Assembly: GCF_014192015.1 (NCBI RefSeq)
Contig: NZ_JACHXJ010000002.1
Coordinates: 930,001 to 994,000, forward strand
Origin: Paenibacillus rhizosphaerae
GTDB lineage: Bacteria; Bacillota; Bacilli; Paenibacillales; Paenibacillaceae
Reading direction: 5' to 3'
Length of the DNA stretch: 64,000 nt
Made by a program: the position numbers and the translations under genes. The notes beneath the pieces are model-generated. The model made no database searches and was not told the origin of the DNA. It saw nothing but the letters and a program-made list of their open reading frames with translations. This document shows, one piece after another, positions 1 to 8,338 of the stretch. Each line of letters begins with the position of its first letter. Within the stretch, counting starts at the first letter, position 1.

Positions 1-612
1 TTTCCTTACGGGGAAGGATTGTTTCAAGGTGTAGGCAAAGGGTATGTATCGCTGGTGGACACTCTGCTTCAGACGGCGTATCCGGAGCTGAACCTTCGGG
101 TTACGAACATGGGGATCGGCGGCAATACGGTCAGGGATTTGAAAGCAAGATGGCAAACGGACGTGCTGGATTTAAAGCCGGATTGGCTGTCCATCATGAT
201 CGGCATCAATGACGTGTGGCGGCAGTTCGACCAGCCGGCGATTCCGGAATCGCATGTGCTGTTGGAAGAGTATGAACACACGTTGTTGGAACTGGCAGAG
301 CAGGCGCTCCCCGGCCTGAAAGGGCTTGTCATCATGACTCCGTTCTATATCGAACCAAACGCCGAGGATGGGATGAGACGGCGGATGGATGAGTACGGCC
401 GGGCGGCCCAAAGGGCTGCCAAGCGCGTAGGAGCACTATTCGTGGACACGCAGGCGGTATTTGAGCCGATGTTTGGTTATGTGCATCCTACCGCCATCGC
501 ATCAGACCGGGTACACCCGAGCTTAACCGGCCACATGCTGATCGCACGCGCCTTCCTGCAGGCGATTGGCTTCGATTGGAAGCGTATGAGCGGTGAGGTT
601 AGCATGCGATAA
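1..612 (+). CDS. SGNH/GDSL-family hydrolase, 5'-truncated by window edge
   Basis: The reading frame is open from base 1 (FPYGEGLFQGVGKGYVSLV...), so the start and the catalytic GDS block lie upstream of the window; the internal TTG at 19 is not the real start. Visible SGNH blocks are GIGGNTVRDL (block II Gly), GINDVW (block III, GxND) and SDRVHPS near the C-terminus (block V, D-x-x-H, catalytic Asp/His). These enzymes are cytosolic or secreted esterases and deacetylases; the short form with this spacing is usually an intracellular acyl- or acetylesterase. The substrate cannot be read from sequence. The fold is secure, the substrate unknown. Confidence 0.88.
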   Translation, partial: FPYGEGLFQGVGKGYVSLVDTLLQTAYPELNLRVTNMGIGGNTVRDLKARWQTDVLDLKPDWLSIMIGINDVWRQFDQPAIPESHVLLEEYEHTLLELAEQALPGLKGLVIMTPFYIEPNAEDGMRRRMDEYGRAAQRAAKRVGALFVDTQAVFEPMFGYVHPTAIASDRVHPSLTGHMLIARAFLQAIGFDWKRMSGEVSMR

Positions 613-687
613 TCGTCAGGATCCGAACAGGATCAGAGTAAAGCATCGGCGGGTGAACCCGTTGACTAAGGTGTAAATATATCACCA

Positions 688-703
688 TATGAAAATTTCA
701 CAA
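688..703 (+). repeat. Short dispersed motif TATGAAAATTTCACAA, copy 1
   Basis: Contains the palindrome TGAAAATTTCA. Near-identical copies occur at 1321-1336 and 56921-56936 (TATGAAAAATTCACAA). This copy lies about 150 bp upstream of the MarR gene and could be a regulator site or part of a promoter. The function is inferred only from repetition. Confidence 0.4.
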
Positions 704-848
704 TAAACACAGGTTAAAGGCGAGCGTATTTCATACGCTTGCCTCTTCCTGCTTATATACTCCGGTTTATGTACTGATGGCTAAAATGGTCATGTTTCTT
801 TGGCGCCGATCCTCCTATAATCATGTACAAAGAATTGGAGGAGGAACC

Positions 849-1292
849 ATGATGGAGAGCGAAACTTCTTACGGTTTTGGATGGTATCTGAAGGAAACGG
901 ATCAAGCCATGACGCGTTATATGGATCGGTCCTTGGTAAAGATCGGCCTGACCCGTTTTCATTGGCAGATCATGAACCGGATCCACCTGAGCGGCTTGGC
1001 CGTCAAAGAAAAGCTGTATGCCCGCCATTATCTCGGAGCCGATGAATTCAATGAAGTCATCGATTCCTTGGTCCGCAGGGGATGGGTGTATATCGTTGAA
1101 CCAGCGGAACCTGGCGAAACCAAGTTGCAGTTCACGGATGCCGGCGAGAACATGTATGCTGAGGTGGCCGCAACGGTGAAGGAAGCCGCCGTCCAAATGT
1201 TTGCGCCGATCACGAAGCAAGAATACGGAACAACGGTGAACGTGCTCAACCGCTTGATCCAACACATGAACGCAACGGGCACTGAGGACTAA
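849..1292 (+). CDS. MarR-like winged-helix transcriptional regulator
   Basis: 147 residues when started at ATG 849, which follows a GGAGGAGG ribosome site with good spacing; the longer upstream frame has no such site. The sequence LTRFHWQIMNRIHLSGLAVKEKL...FNEVIDSLVRRGWVYI reads as helix-turn-helix followed by a wing (residues about 30-100), and LQFTDAGENMYAEVAATV is the dimerisation helix typical of MarR proteins. Members usually repress their own gene or neighbours and release DNA on binding a small molecule. The two short palindromic motifs flanking the gene (688 and 1321) are candidate sites. No partner gene identifies the ligand. Confidence 0.7.
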   Translation: MMESETSYGFGWYLKETDQAMTRYMDRSLVKIGLTRFHWQIMNRIHLSGLAVKEKLYARHYLGADEFNEVIDSLVRRGWVYIVEPAEPGETKLQFTDAGENMYAEVAATVKEAAVQMFAPITKQEYGTTVNVLNRLIQHMNATGTED

Positions 1293-1320
1293 CCATTCTA
1301 ATTATGTTAATAAAACAATA

Positions 1321-1336
1321 TATGAAAAATTCACAA
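1321..1336 (+). repeat. Short dispersed motif TATGAAAAATTCACAA, copy 2
   Basis: Lies 29 bp after the MarR stop codon and is identical over 16 bases to the copy at 56921. The core TGAA-AAA-TTCA is a small inverted repeat. Together with the copy at 688 it brackets the MarR gene. Confidence 0.4.
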
Positions 1337-1447
1337 CAGAAACATGAGTAATGCGTACCTAGGCTATGCCCACCTGAACCATCCCTCCTGCGGATCTATC
1401 CTGGAGAAAAGGCGGCTTGCGCCTGACACCTGCCGCCATTTCGCAAT

Positions 1448-1490
1448 AGCATCCCCTGACCGGAGCGGCGGTTCTAAGGGGATGCTTGTT
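1448..1490 (+). terminator. Possible terminator hairpin after the MarR gene
   Basis: AGCATCCCCT (1448-1457) pairs perfectly with AGGGGATGCT (1477-1486) and is followed by TGTTTG, a weak T tract. It lies between the convergent MarR and PucR-family genes. The poor T run keeps confidence moderate. Confidence 0.45.
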
Positions 1491-1544
1491 TGCGATTAAC
1501 TGCTTGCGGGTCAGGGGGAACGCTCCGACCGCCCGGTTCCCCGC

Positions 1545-3131
1545 TTACGTCCGCAGCATATCCCGGAACATCAGGACCAGTTTCATCCGCAACAGGTGGT
1601 GATAATCCTTGAAGTCGATCTGAAGCAGCTCGCTGATTTTCTCGAGCCGGTAGGCGGCAGTGTTGCGGTGAATGAACAGCTGCTTGGCGGTTTCGTGGAT
1701 CTGTCCGTTGTTCGCCATGTATAGCTCCAGCGTTCGCAGCAACTCTTGGGCGGAGTCGGGTGCCCGGTCCAGAAGCGGAGCCAATGCCATTTCGACGAAC
1801 TGCCGCATTTTATGAACCGGAACGGATTGGAAAATGTAAGAAATTTCCACGTTGGCAAACTCGACGACGAGCGCGTCCAGGTTGAGCCGGGCAGCTGTGT
1901 CCCGGGCGTGCTGGCATTCACGGTAAGCGGCTTCCAGCTGGTCGGGCCGTGTTTTAGCATGGCTCACCGTCATGTGCAGATGCCCGCCGGCTTTGGCGGC
2001 AAGCTCGAAAAAGACGCGCGTCAACAGCTGAGGCAGCTTTCCGGAGCTTCGCGGGAGCTCGGAAGGGAAGATCGAGAGAATGGTGTCCTCCAGCTGAAAA
2101 TGCAAGGGGGATAAATCCTTGAGCATCGGATGATAATGGAATTCCTGCTTGACGCTCTTGAGCAGATGGTCGGCCCGGCCGGCGTATTCGGGATTGCATG
2201 TGGTAAGCACGCATTGGAAAGAACTGCTGCCGAAAGGGATGCCGTGGCTGGAAGCACAGGCGACGAGCGCTTCGGCGGAAACTCGCTGCTTGAGGTAGTT
2301 TTTCAGCATTGCCGCAAATTCGTTCTGTGTCGATTGGGTGAGATCGTTGCGTTCGACCGCGTTCAAATGGTAGCCTATAATTTCGGCCGCCTGGTGGTAC
2401 AGCCCTTCCTCCTCCTTCATCGGAATGCCCGGAGGAAGCCTGAAAATTGCCCGGCTGTTGAAGTCATGCTCCTGGCCGGGGCCTTTCAGGGGCACGCACA
2501 GCAGTCGTCCCTGCTCGCAGCGGAGCCACTGCGGCGTATCTTTGAGCTGACGTTTTTTGAGCAGCTGCATTTCGTCCGTAGTCAGGGTGCTGAAGAGCGT
2601 TTGGCCGCGCATGCCGGTGACGGCCAGGGGCACACCGAGAATTTCGCGGATCCGGTCAAACAGGCGGCCCGTATCGACAGGGGAGAGCGCGAAGCGGATG
2701 AGCTCCTTTTGTTTGTCCAGGACGTTTTGCAGGAGGAGCGTGTTCTTTTGCAGTTCAGCATTGAACAAGCCTTTCATTTGATCCGAGAACGTAAACGGAA
2801 ACGGAAGCTCAATGAGGGGAAAACCGAGACGGTCGGCTTCCTCCAACATTTCGCTGGGAACCGAAGCCCAGAACCGTCCAAGCTTGATGCCGATTCCCGC
2901 CGCCCCTTTGTCAACCAGCTTCTGCAGCAGGCGGACCCCATCCCCGGGATTGTCCTTGATCAAATAAGCCGTCGTGAACAATATGTCTCCTTCCCGGACC
3001 CAATCGGAAATATCGGGTGCATCCATCACGTTGACTGATTTGACGATACGGTTCAAACCACTGCGGCCTGCGGTCAGTTTTCCTTCAGAAAGCGGGTAAA
3101 TGGTGAGTGCATCTTCGATGGTCAAATACAT
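1545..3131 (-). CDS. PucR-family transcriptional regulator
   Basis: 528 residues from ATG 3131, chosen over the longer frame because AAAGGA precedes it. Residues about 5-125 match the PucR N-terminal domain (DAPDISDWVREGDILFTTAY, GIGIKLGRFW). The middle resembles the GGDEF-like CdaR segment, and the C-terminus LELYMANNGQIHETAKQLFI followed by HRNTAAYRLEKI is the PucR helix-turn-helix (HTH_30). B. subtilis PucR, of nearly the same length, controls purine-degradation genes. Here the gene sits about 20 kb from a puc operon, beside chromate and ywrD-like genes, so it may be the purine regulator or a local one; sequence alone does not decide. Transcribed towards the MarR gene. Confidence 0.85.
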   Translation of the reverse strand: MYLTIEDALTIYPLSEGKLTAGRSGLNRIVKSVNVMDAPDISDWVREGDILFTTAYLIKDNPGDGVRLLQKLVDKGAAGIGIKLGRFWASVPSEMLEEADRLGFPLIELPFPFTFSDQMKGLFNAELQKNTLLLQNVLDKQKELIRFALSPVDTGRLFDRIREILGVPLAVTGMRGQTLFSTLTTDEMQLLKKRQLKDTPQWLRCEQGRLLCVPLKGPGQEHDFNSRAIFRLPPGIPMKEEEGLYHQAAEIIGYHLNAVERNDLTQSTQNEFAAMLKNYLKQRVSAEALVACASSHGIPFGSSSFQCVLTTCNPEYAGRADHLLKSVKQEFHYHPMLKDLSPLHFQLEDTILSIFPSELPRSSGKLPQLLTRVFFELAAKAGGHLHMTVSHAKTRPDQLEAAYRECQHARDTAARLNLDALVVEFANVEISYIFQSVPVHKMRQFVEMALAPLLDRAPDSAQELLRTLELYMANNGQIHETAKQLFIHRNTAAYRLEKISELLQIDFKDYHHLLRMKLVLMFRDMLRT

Positions 3132-3301
3132 ACAGTCATCATCCTTTCGCAACTGAACTCTGTCGAAACGCGAAACATACAAGGGAAGCCCTTGGGGAAG
3201 GGCTGCACCGGATTGAATTCAATCAACAGGAAAGGCGGCTACTGCAACGGGAAATAGAACGGACGTACGTTTGGGTTGGCTCGGGGCATCGGAGGCGGGG
3301 G

Positions 3302-3838
3302 CTATCTTCCCAGGAAGATGCCACCGTAGATAAATGCCCCCACAATGACGAGTGCGGGATGAACTTTGCGTCGCTGCATCAGCCAGTACGCGATGAGGGC
3401 GATAGCGCCGAACTGGATCCAGCCGATGGAAACAATGGACTCTTTGGAGCTTTGAATGGTGAGCTGCAGCATCATGACGGCGATGACAGGCTGCACGAGC
3501 AGCGTCATGCCCTTGACCGCCTGGGACTGCTTGTATTTCTGCAAAATTCGCATCAATACGATTAAGGCGACGGCGGACGGCACGACGGTGGCGGCTTCGG
3601 CGGCAAGGGCCCCCATCCATCCGGCCGCATCGTAACCTACGTAAGCGGCGATCTTCGTCGCGATCGGTCCGGGGAGCGAATTGCCGAGAGCGAGCATGTT
3701 GGAAAACTCCGCGCCCGACAGCCAATGGTAATGCGGCACGATCTCCCGGTACATGAGCGGAATGGAGGAGGGGCCACCGCCATAGCCGAATACGTTGGCG
3801 AGAAAGAAGCCGATGAGGAGCTCAATCCATGTCTCCAT
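3302..3838 (-). CDS. Chromate transporter, half-size CHR protein (second of pair)
   Basis: 178 residues, membrane protein of the short-chain CHR family. It has the glycine-rich motif FGYGGGPSSIPL near residues 17-28 and the signature NSLPGPIATKIAAYVGYDAAG. Short CHR proteins occur as tandem pairs that together make the export unit, as with B. subtilis YwrA/YwrB. The start overlaps the end of the upstream partner by 17 bp, which implies translational coupling. Expected role: chromate efflux at the cytoplasmic membrane, although the true substrate of many CHR proteins is untested. Confidence 0.88.
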   Translation of the reverse strand: METWIELLIGFFLANVFGYGGGPSSIPLMYREIVPHYHWLSGAEFSNMLALGNSLPGPIATKIAAYVGYDAAGWMGALAAEAATVVPSAVALIVLMRILQKYKQSQAVKGMTLLVQPVIAVMMLQLTIQSSKESIVSIGWIQFGAIALIAYWLMQRRKVHPALVIVGAFIYGGIFLGR

Positions 3839-4421
3839 GACGGCGTTCCTCCTTCCGCTTGCGGGCTTCTTTCAGCCTGCCCATGACCGTAAAGTGAACC
3901 GAGCCGTAGACAAGCGCGAGGGCGATTAGGATCGCCGGGTGAAGCTGCACCCACTCCAGCAGGACAAACGCGATAATCCCGCATGCGAGAGCAATATATT
4001 TACCCAGGCCCTTGACCGCCTTTTCGCCGAACTCATAGCACATCTGAGCCAGCATGACGGCCACGACCGGTACGACCCCTTCGATCATGCCGTGGATGAT
4101 GCGGGACGAACTGAAGACGTCGATAAAAGAAACCAGTGCAATCATGGCGACCGCCGAGGGAAGAATATGGGCCAGCACCCCGACCAGCGCGCCGAGCGTC
4201 CCTTTCAGGCGGTAGCCGAGGTAAGCGGCCAGCTTGGTCGCGATCGGACCGGGCAGCGTGTTGGCGATGGCCAGCACCTCCCCGAATTCCTCATCAGCCA
4301 TCCACCTGTACCGGGAGACGGCCTCGTGCCGGATGAGGGGGATGGTCGACGGACCGCCGCCATACCCGAGAATTCCGGTCCGGAACATGGCGAGGGATAA
4401 TTCTGCGTATGTTTTCAGCAT
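3822..4421 (-). CDS. Chromate transporter, half-size CHR protein (first of pair)
   Basis: 199 residues with LGYGGGPSTIPLI at about residues 18-30 and the CHR motif NTLPGPIATKLAAYLGYRLKG, followed by several hydrophobic segments and a basic C-terminus. First gene of a two-gene minus-strand operon, divergent from the gamma-glutamyltransferase gene. The arrangement of two half-size CHR genes next to a YwrD-like gene recalls the ywrA-ywrB-ywrD neighbourhood of Bacillus, suggesting old synteny. The shared upstream region (4422-4689) holds two TnrA/GlnR-like boxes, but these lie much closer to the + strand gene. Confidence 0.88.
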   Translation of the reverse strand: MLKTYAELSLAMFRTGILGYGGGPSTIPLIRHEAVSRYRWMADEEFGEVLAIANTLPGPIATKLAAYLGYRLKGTLGALVGVLAHILPSAVAMIALVSFIDVFSSSRIIHGMIEGVVPVVAVMLAQMCYEFGEKAVKGLGKYIALACGIIAFVLLEWVQLHPAILIALALVYGSVHFTVMGRLKEARKRKEERRHGDMD

Positions 4422-4573
4422 GGTGCACTTCCTTCCTTGTCGTTCAACGATTTTGACATTTTAATCCTCGATTTGGGCAGGATGCGGGGAACGCATTCTA
4501 AAGGCAAAGTTTCGGCATCATGGGAAAGAAGGCTGGACCGCTTTCGAAGCGTGGATCATCCGTGTGGCATGGA

Positions 4574-4590
4574 TGTTATTTAAATTTACA
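4574..4590 (+). promoter_or_regulatory. TnrA/GlnR-type box (upstream site, unit 1)
   Basis: TGTTATTTAAATTTACA matches the 17-bp TnrA/GlnR consensus TGTNA-N7-TNACA at all ten fixed positions, with an A/T-only centre. It lies 116 bp before the gamma-glutamyltransferase start. A weak -10 (TAGTTA, 4620-4625) would place the box centre near -49, the usual activating distance for TnrA. Confidence 0.75.
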
Positions 4591-4646
4591 CTATAACGGT
4601 TTTCCCTCTGCTTGAAAAGTAGTTATTGCCAAAAAAACCTGCTGCA

Positions 4647-4663
4647 TGTTAATTTAGTTAACA
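4647..4663 (+). promoter_or_regulatory. TnrA/GlnR-type box (downstream site, unit 1)
   Basis: TGTTAATTTAGTTAACA, a full match to TGTNA-N7-TNACA with symmetric TGTTA/TAACA arms. It lies 27 bp before the start codon, probably within the transcribed leader, a position better suited to repression than activation. Second member of a pair 73 bp centre to centre. Confidence 0.75.
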
Positions 4664-4689
4664 ATTTAAGGCTGCAGGAGGGAAGAGTG

Positions 4690-6270
4690 ATGAAGCAGGC
4701 TTCAATCGGCACGAAAACGATGGTGGTCAGCCCCCATGCGCTGGCTTCCGCCGCGGGCGCCCGAATGCTGGAAAAGGGCGGTAATGCCTTTGACGCTGCG
4801 GTCGCGGTCAGCAGCACCCTCGCGGTCGTCTATCCGCATATGACCGGGCTTGGCGGCGATTCTTTCTGGCTGTTGTACAGCCCCGGAGAGAGCGCAGTCC
4901 GGGGCTACAACGGAAGCGGCCGCTCGGGGTACATGGCATCGCCGGAGGCTTATGCCGACGAGCAGGCCATTCCGACGCGCGGCATCCGCAGCGTAGTGAC
5001 CGTTCCCGGGATGGTGGACAGCTGGAGTGCCATTCTGCGGGAATACGGTACCCTGCCGCTTGGGGACGTCCTCGAACCGGCGATTACCTATGCCGTAGCA
5101 GGCTATCCGATATCCCGCAGCCAATACGTCAATACGACGCTGTGCGCCGGTCTGCTGGCTGCGAATCCCTATTCGGCTACCGCGTATTTGAACGGCGTCG
5201 GAGTCCCGCAGGCAGGCGCCCGATGGATCCAAAGCGGCTTGGCCCAAAGTTTGCGCCGGATCGCGTCCAAGGGCCGGGACGAATTTTACCGGGGCGGGCT
5301 GGCCCGGGACATCGCGTCATACATCCGGCAGTCCGGAGGGCTGCTGCTGGCGGACGACTTCGCCGATCACGAGGGCAATTGGGTGACCCCGCTTACCGGT
5401 TCCTACCGCGATCTGGAGCTGTACCAGCTTCCTCCGAACTCGCAGGGGTTTACGGGTATCATGATCGCCCAAATGCTCGAACATTTTGATTTTAACAGCA
5501 TTCCGCACGGTTCGAAAGCATATTACCACGTGCTGGTCGAGGCGGTGAAACTTGCTTTCCGCGACCGCAACCTCGAGCTCACCGATCCGGATTTCCGGAA
5601 CATTCCGGTGGATCGCTTTTTGGATAAGGCCTACTGCACGGAATTAGCGGGACGCATAAGTTGCGGTTCGGCCGCTCCGCTCACGGCCGAACCGCTCGGC
5701 AGCGATACGGCGTATGCCGCCGTGGTGGACGGGGACGGCAACGCGGTTTCTTTTATCCAGAGCCTGTACTTTGAGTTCGGATCGGGCGTAACGGCTGGGG
5801 AAACGGGCATTCTGCTGCAGAACCGCGGATCGTTTTTCTCCCTGGACGAGTCCTCCCCCAACCGGCTTGAACCGAGGAAACGGACCTTTCACACCCTGAT
5901 GCCTGCACTTGCGCTCAAGGACCAGAAGCCTTATCTGCTCTACGGCTCAATGGGAGGAGAGGGACAGCCGCAGACGCAGACGGCGCTTCTGACCCGGATC
6001 GTCGATTACCGAATGGACCCGCAGGAAGCGATCAACGAGCCTCGCTGGGTGTGGGGCAGGACATGGGGCGAAGCCTCCACGGAACTGAAGATGGAAGCCA
6101 GGGTGGGGGAGCAGGTGCTCAGCGATCTGGCCGCCATGGGGCATGAGGTTCGAAAGATCGGCGACTGGGATGCCTTGACCGGTCATGCGCAGGCGATCCT
6201 TCTGGACGCTCACGGTTTTCGGATCGGCGGTGCGGACCCCCGCTCCGACGGAGCCGCGATCGGCTGGTAG
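4690..6270 (+). CDS. ywrD: Gamma-glutamyltransferase-like protein (YwrD type)
   Basis: 526 residues from ATG 4690, preceded by GCAGGAGGGAAG; an upstream frame extension has no ribosome site. It is an Ntn-hydrolase of the GGT family: N-terminal PHALASAAGARMLEKGGNAFDAAVA, then the autoprocessing site GSDTAYAAVVD with the predicted nucleophile Thr340, and the glycine loop YGSMGGEGQPQ. No signal peptide is visible, so it should act in the cytosol, like YwrD and unlike secreted Ggt. Likely reaction: hydrolysis or transfer of a gamma-glutamyl (or similar acyl) amide, releasing glutamate or an amine. Two TnrA/GlnR-like boxes precede it, fitting the nitrogen-regulated status I recall for ywrD. A terminator follows at 6328. 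Confidence 0.88.
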   Translation: MKQASIGTKTMVVSPHALASAAGARMLEKGGNAFDAAVAVSSTLAVVYPHMTGLGGDSFWLLYSPGESAVRGYNGSGRSGYMASPEAYADEQAIPTRGIRSVVTVPGMVDSWSAILREYGTLPLGDVLEPAITYAVAGYPISRSQYVNTTLCAGLLAANPYSATAYLNGVGVPQAGARWIQSGLAQSLRRIASKGRDEFYRGGLARDIASYIRQSGGLLLADDFADHEGNWVTPLTGSYRDLELYQLPPNSQGFTGIMIAQMLEHFDFNSIPHGSKAYYHVLVEAVKLAFRDRNLELTDPDFRNIPVDRFLDKAYCTELAGRISCGSAAPLTAEPLGSDTAYAAVVDGDGNAVSFIQSLYFEFGSGVTAGETGILLQNRGSFFSLDESSPNRLEPRKRTFHTLMPALALKDQKPYLLYGSMGGEGQPQTQTALLTRIVDYRMDPQEAINEPRWVWGRTWGEASTELKMEARVGEQVLSDLAAMGHEVRKIGDWDALTGHAQAILLDAHGFRIGGADPRSDGAAIGW

Positions 6271-6290
6271 TCTTTCGTATATCTTGAATT

Positions 6291-6307
6291 TGTTATGAAA
6301 TATGACA
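6291..6307 (+). promoter_or_regulatory. TnrA/GlnR-type box (upstream site, unit 2)
   Basis: TGTTATGAAATATGACA fits TGTNA-N7-TNACA at all fixed positions. It lies 21 bp after the gamma-glutamyltransferase stop and 118 bp (centre to centre) upstream of a second box at 6409. Confidence 0.65.
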
Positions 6308-6327
6308 TAGTTAAACGAGTTACTTGT

Positions 6328-6354
6328 GGCCGATGTCCAAACATCGGCCTGTTT
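6328..6354 (+). terminator. Rho-independent terminator of unit 1
   Basis: GGCCGATGT, loop CCAA, ACATCGGCC, then TGTTTATTG. A perfect 9-bp GC-rich stem placed 58 bp after the gamma-glutamyltransferase stop. Confidence 0.75.
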
Positions 6355-6388
6355 ATTGTGCTTCTTCACAAAGATGTCTTCCAAACCG

Positions 6389-6417
6389 TTGTAGACTCGT
6401 GAATAGTCTGTTATAAA
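6389..6417 (+). promoter_or_regulatory. Candidate sigma-A promoter for the CocE-type gene
   Basis: TTGTAG (6389-6394), 17-bp spacer, TATAAA (6412-6417). The -10 element lies inside the TnrA/GlnR-like box at 6409-6425, so a bound regulator would block polymerase. Confidence 0.55.
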
Positions 6418-6425
6418 ATGTAACA
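6409..6425 (+). promoter_or_regulatory. TnrA/GlnR-type box (downstream site, unit 2)
   Basis: TGTTATAAAATGTAACA, a full consensus match with symmetric TGTTA/TAACA arms, overlapping the candidate -10. Predicted repression site when nitrogen is plentiful. Confidence 0.75.
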
Positions 6426-6464
6426 TCAAACGATAAAAAGAAACGTAGACTGGGGGGGACAGCC

Positions 6465-8162
6465 GTGGAATTTGGACATGTGAAAGTAGAGAGGAAAGCA
6501 GCCTGCGTCATGCGGGACGGCATCACGCTGTATGCCGATATTTACCGTCCGGCGGAGGAAGGAACATTCCCGGTGCTGCTGATGCGGCAGCCGTACGGAC
6601 GGAAAATCGCCTCAATGGTTACATACGCCCATCCCGTTTGGTACGCTGCGCGGGGGTATATCGTCGTCATTCAGGACGTGCGAGGGCGCGGGGATTCGGA
6701 GGGGGAGTTCACGCCGTTCGTGAGCGAAGCTGAAGACGGCTATGACACGATCGAATGGGCCGCTGGGTTGGAAGGGGCGAGCGGAAAGGTCGGCATGTAC
6801 GGGTTTTCCTACCAGGGAGCGACACAGTGGGCTGCCGCTTCGCTGCATCCGCCGCATTTGGCTGCCATCGCGCCTGCGATGACTGCGGTCGACCTGTATC
6901 ACGGCTGGATGTACACGTTCGGCAGCTTCGATGTTCAGAGCTGCCTGCCCTGGGCCTACCAGCTGGCCAGGGATACGGCGAGAAGGAAGGGCGACGCGGA
7001 AGCCGAAGCGGCATGTTCCCGCGTGATGAGCGATCCTTCCGGTGTACTGGCCCAGCTGCCTTTGGCTCAGGGGCATCCGCTGCTTGAAGCGTACCTTCCC
7101 GCTTATTTTGATTGGCTGGGCCATCCCGCGTACGATCAGTATTGGTCCCAACTGAACTGGCTGGACGCCTTCAAGGAACAGCCGGTTCCGGCGCTGCATA
7201 TCGCGGGCTGGTACGATTTTCTGCTGGACGGCACGCTGCAGTCGTACCGTGCGCTGCAGGCACAGGAGAGCAGGGCGGACTGCTTCCACCGCCTGGTGGT
7301 CGGGCCTTGGACACATATTCCGTGGGGCCGCAAAGCAGGCGGGACGGACTACGGACCGGAGGCGGACGGCAATATCCACCTGGAACAGCTGGCTTGGTTC
7401 GACTATTGGCTGAAGGGCGAAGGCGGGTCAGACCTGAAGGAGCGGCAGCCGGTACGTTATTATGAAGCCGGCAGCGGCGCCTGGGTCGAAGCCGAAGCGT
7501 ATCCGGCCGGAGCGGAAGGCGGCAGCCGGTGGTATCTAACCGGAACGCAGCTGCCGGCGAACGGGGCTTCCGGCGGCGGCCGGCTCGCTGCGGATGCAGA
7601 CGCGGAGCCCGGCCGGGCGGCGGACGTGTTCGTCTACGACGCGCGCCTGCCGATGCCGCTTCGCTCGGTGCTGCCGGAGGACCGGAGCGCCCGGCAGGAC
7701 CGCTTCGAAATCCTGGTGTATACCGGGGAGCCGGCCTGCGTACCGCTGCGGATCCTCGGCGCCCCGGAGGTGACCGTCTCCTGCCAGGTGATGGACGGCC
7801 CGACCGACCTTACGGCCATCCTGACGCAGGTCACGCCAGCGGGCGAAGCTCGGTTTCTGTCTGTGGGGCGCACGGAGATCGGCGCATCCGGTGCATCCGA
7901 CGCATCCGGCAGCATCGGCGGCTGGGAAACGGCGACGATCCGGATGCGGCCGCTGGCCGCCGAGATCCCGGCAGGCTCGACGCTCCGGCTGGAGCTGAGC
8001 GGCAGCGCATACCCGCTGCTGCTTCGCCACCCCAACGGCATTCGGCTGCAGGAAGCCGCCCGCCAAGGGCCGGATGCACTGCAGATTGCCACAGTGGCGG
8101 TGGATGCCAGCGGAGGCACCTCCTGGCTTCAGCTGCCGATTCTTGGTGACACATCGGAATGA
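6465..8162 (+). CDS. CocE/NonD-family alpha/beta hydrolase
   Basis: 565 residues starting at GTG 6465 after a G-rich ribosome site. N-terminal catalytic domain with YIVVIQDVRGRGDSEG, the nucleophile elbow MYGFSYQGA (Ser115), AGWYDFLLDG carrying the acid, and VGPWTHIPWG carrying the histidine. The C-terminal third (from about residue 340) is the jelly-roll domain of X-Pro dipeptidyl-peptidase and cocaine esterase. These enzymes cleave esters, amides or N-acyl bonds. Position at the head of a unit behind two nitrogen-control boxes suggests use of an amide or peptide-like nitrogen source. The 176 bp before the next gene hold no visible signal. Confidence 0.85.
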   Translation: MEFGHVKVERKAACVMRDGITLYADIYRPAEEGTFPVLLMRQPYGRKIASMVTYAHPVWYAARGYIVVIQDVRGRGDSEGEFTPFVSEAEDGYDTIEWAAGLEGASGKVGMYGFSYQGATQWAAASLHPPHLAAIAPAMTAVDLYHGWMYTFGSFDVQSCLPWAYQLARDTARRKGDAEAEAACSRVMSDPSGVLAQLPLAQGHPLLEAYLPAYFDWLGHPAYDQYWSQLNWLDAFKEQPVPALHIAGWYDFLLDGTLQSYRALQAQESRADCFHRLVVGPWTHIPWGRKAGGTDYGPEADGNIHLEQLAWFDYWLKGEGGSDLKERQPVRYYEAGSGAWVEAEAYPAGAEGGSRWYLTGTQLPANGASGGGRLAADADAEPGRAADVFVYDARLPMPLRSVLPEDRSARQDRFEILVYTGEPACVPLRILGAPEVTVSCQVMDGPTDLTAILTQVTPAGEARFLSVGRTEIGASGASDASGSIGGWETATIRMRPLAAEIPAGSTLRLELSGSAYPLLLRHPNGIRLQEAARQGPDALQIATVAVDASGGTSWLQLPILGDTSE

Positions 8163-8338
8163 AGCGGACTAAAGGAATGAACCAAGCCAATGCGTGAACA
8201 ACGCAGCGGGAGCCTGCATTCAAACACTTATTGCCCAGCCGGGCCAACTGCATACGCCCTATATGTCCGCTGAATCGGGCGCACGACGATGAAGTATGGA
8301 AATCTTAAGTACTGACGGATGAAAGGAGCGGGATCCAA

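Noticed and set aside
3161..3177. TGTCGAAACGCGAAACA upstream of the PucR-family gene as a nitrogen box
   Set aside because: Two fixed positions fail and the centre is GC-rich, unlike the other sites.
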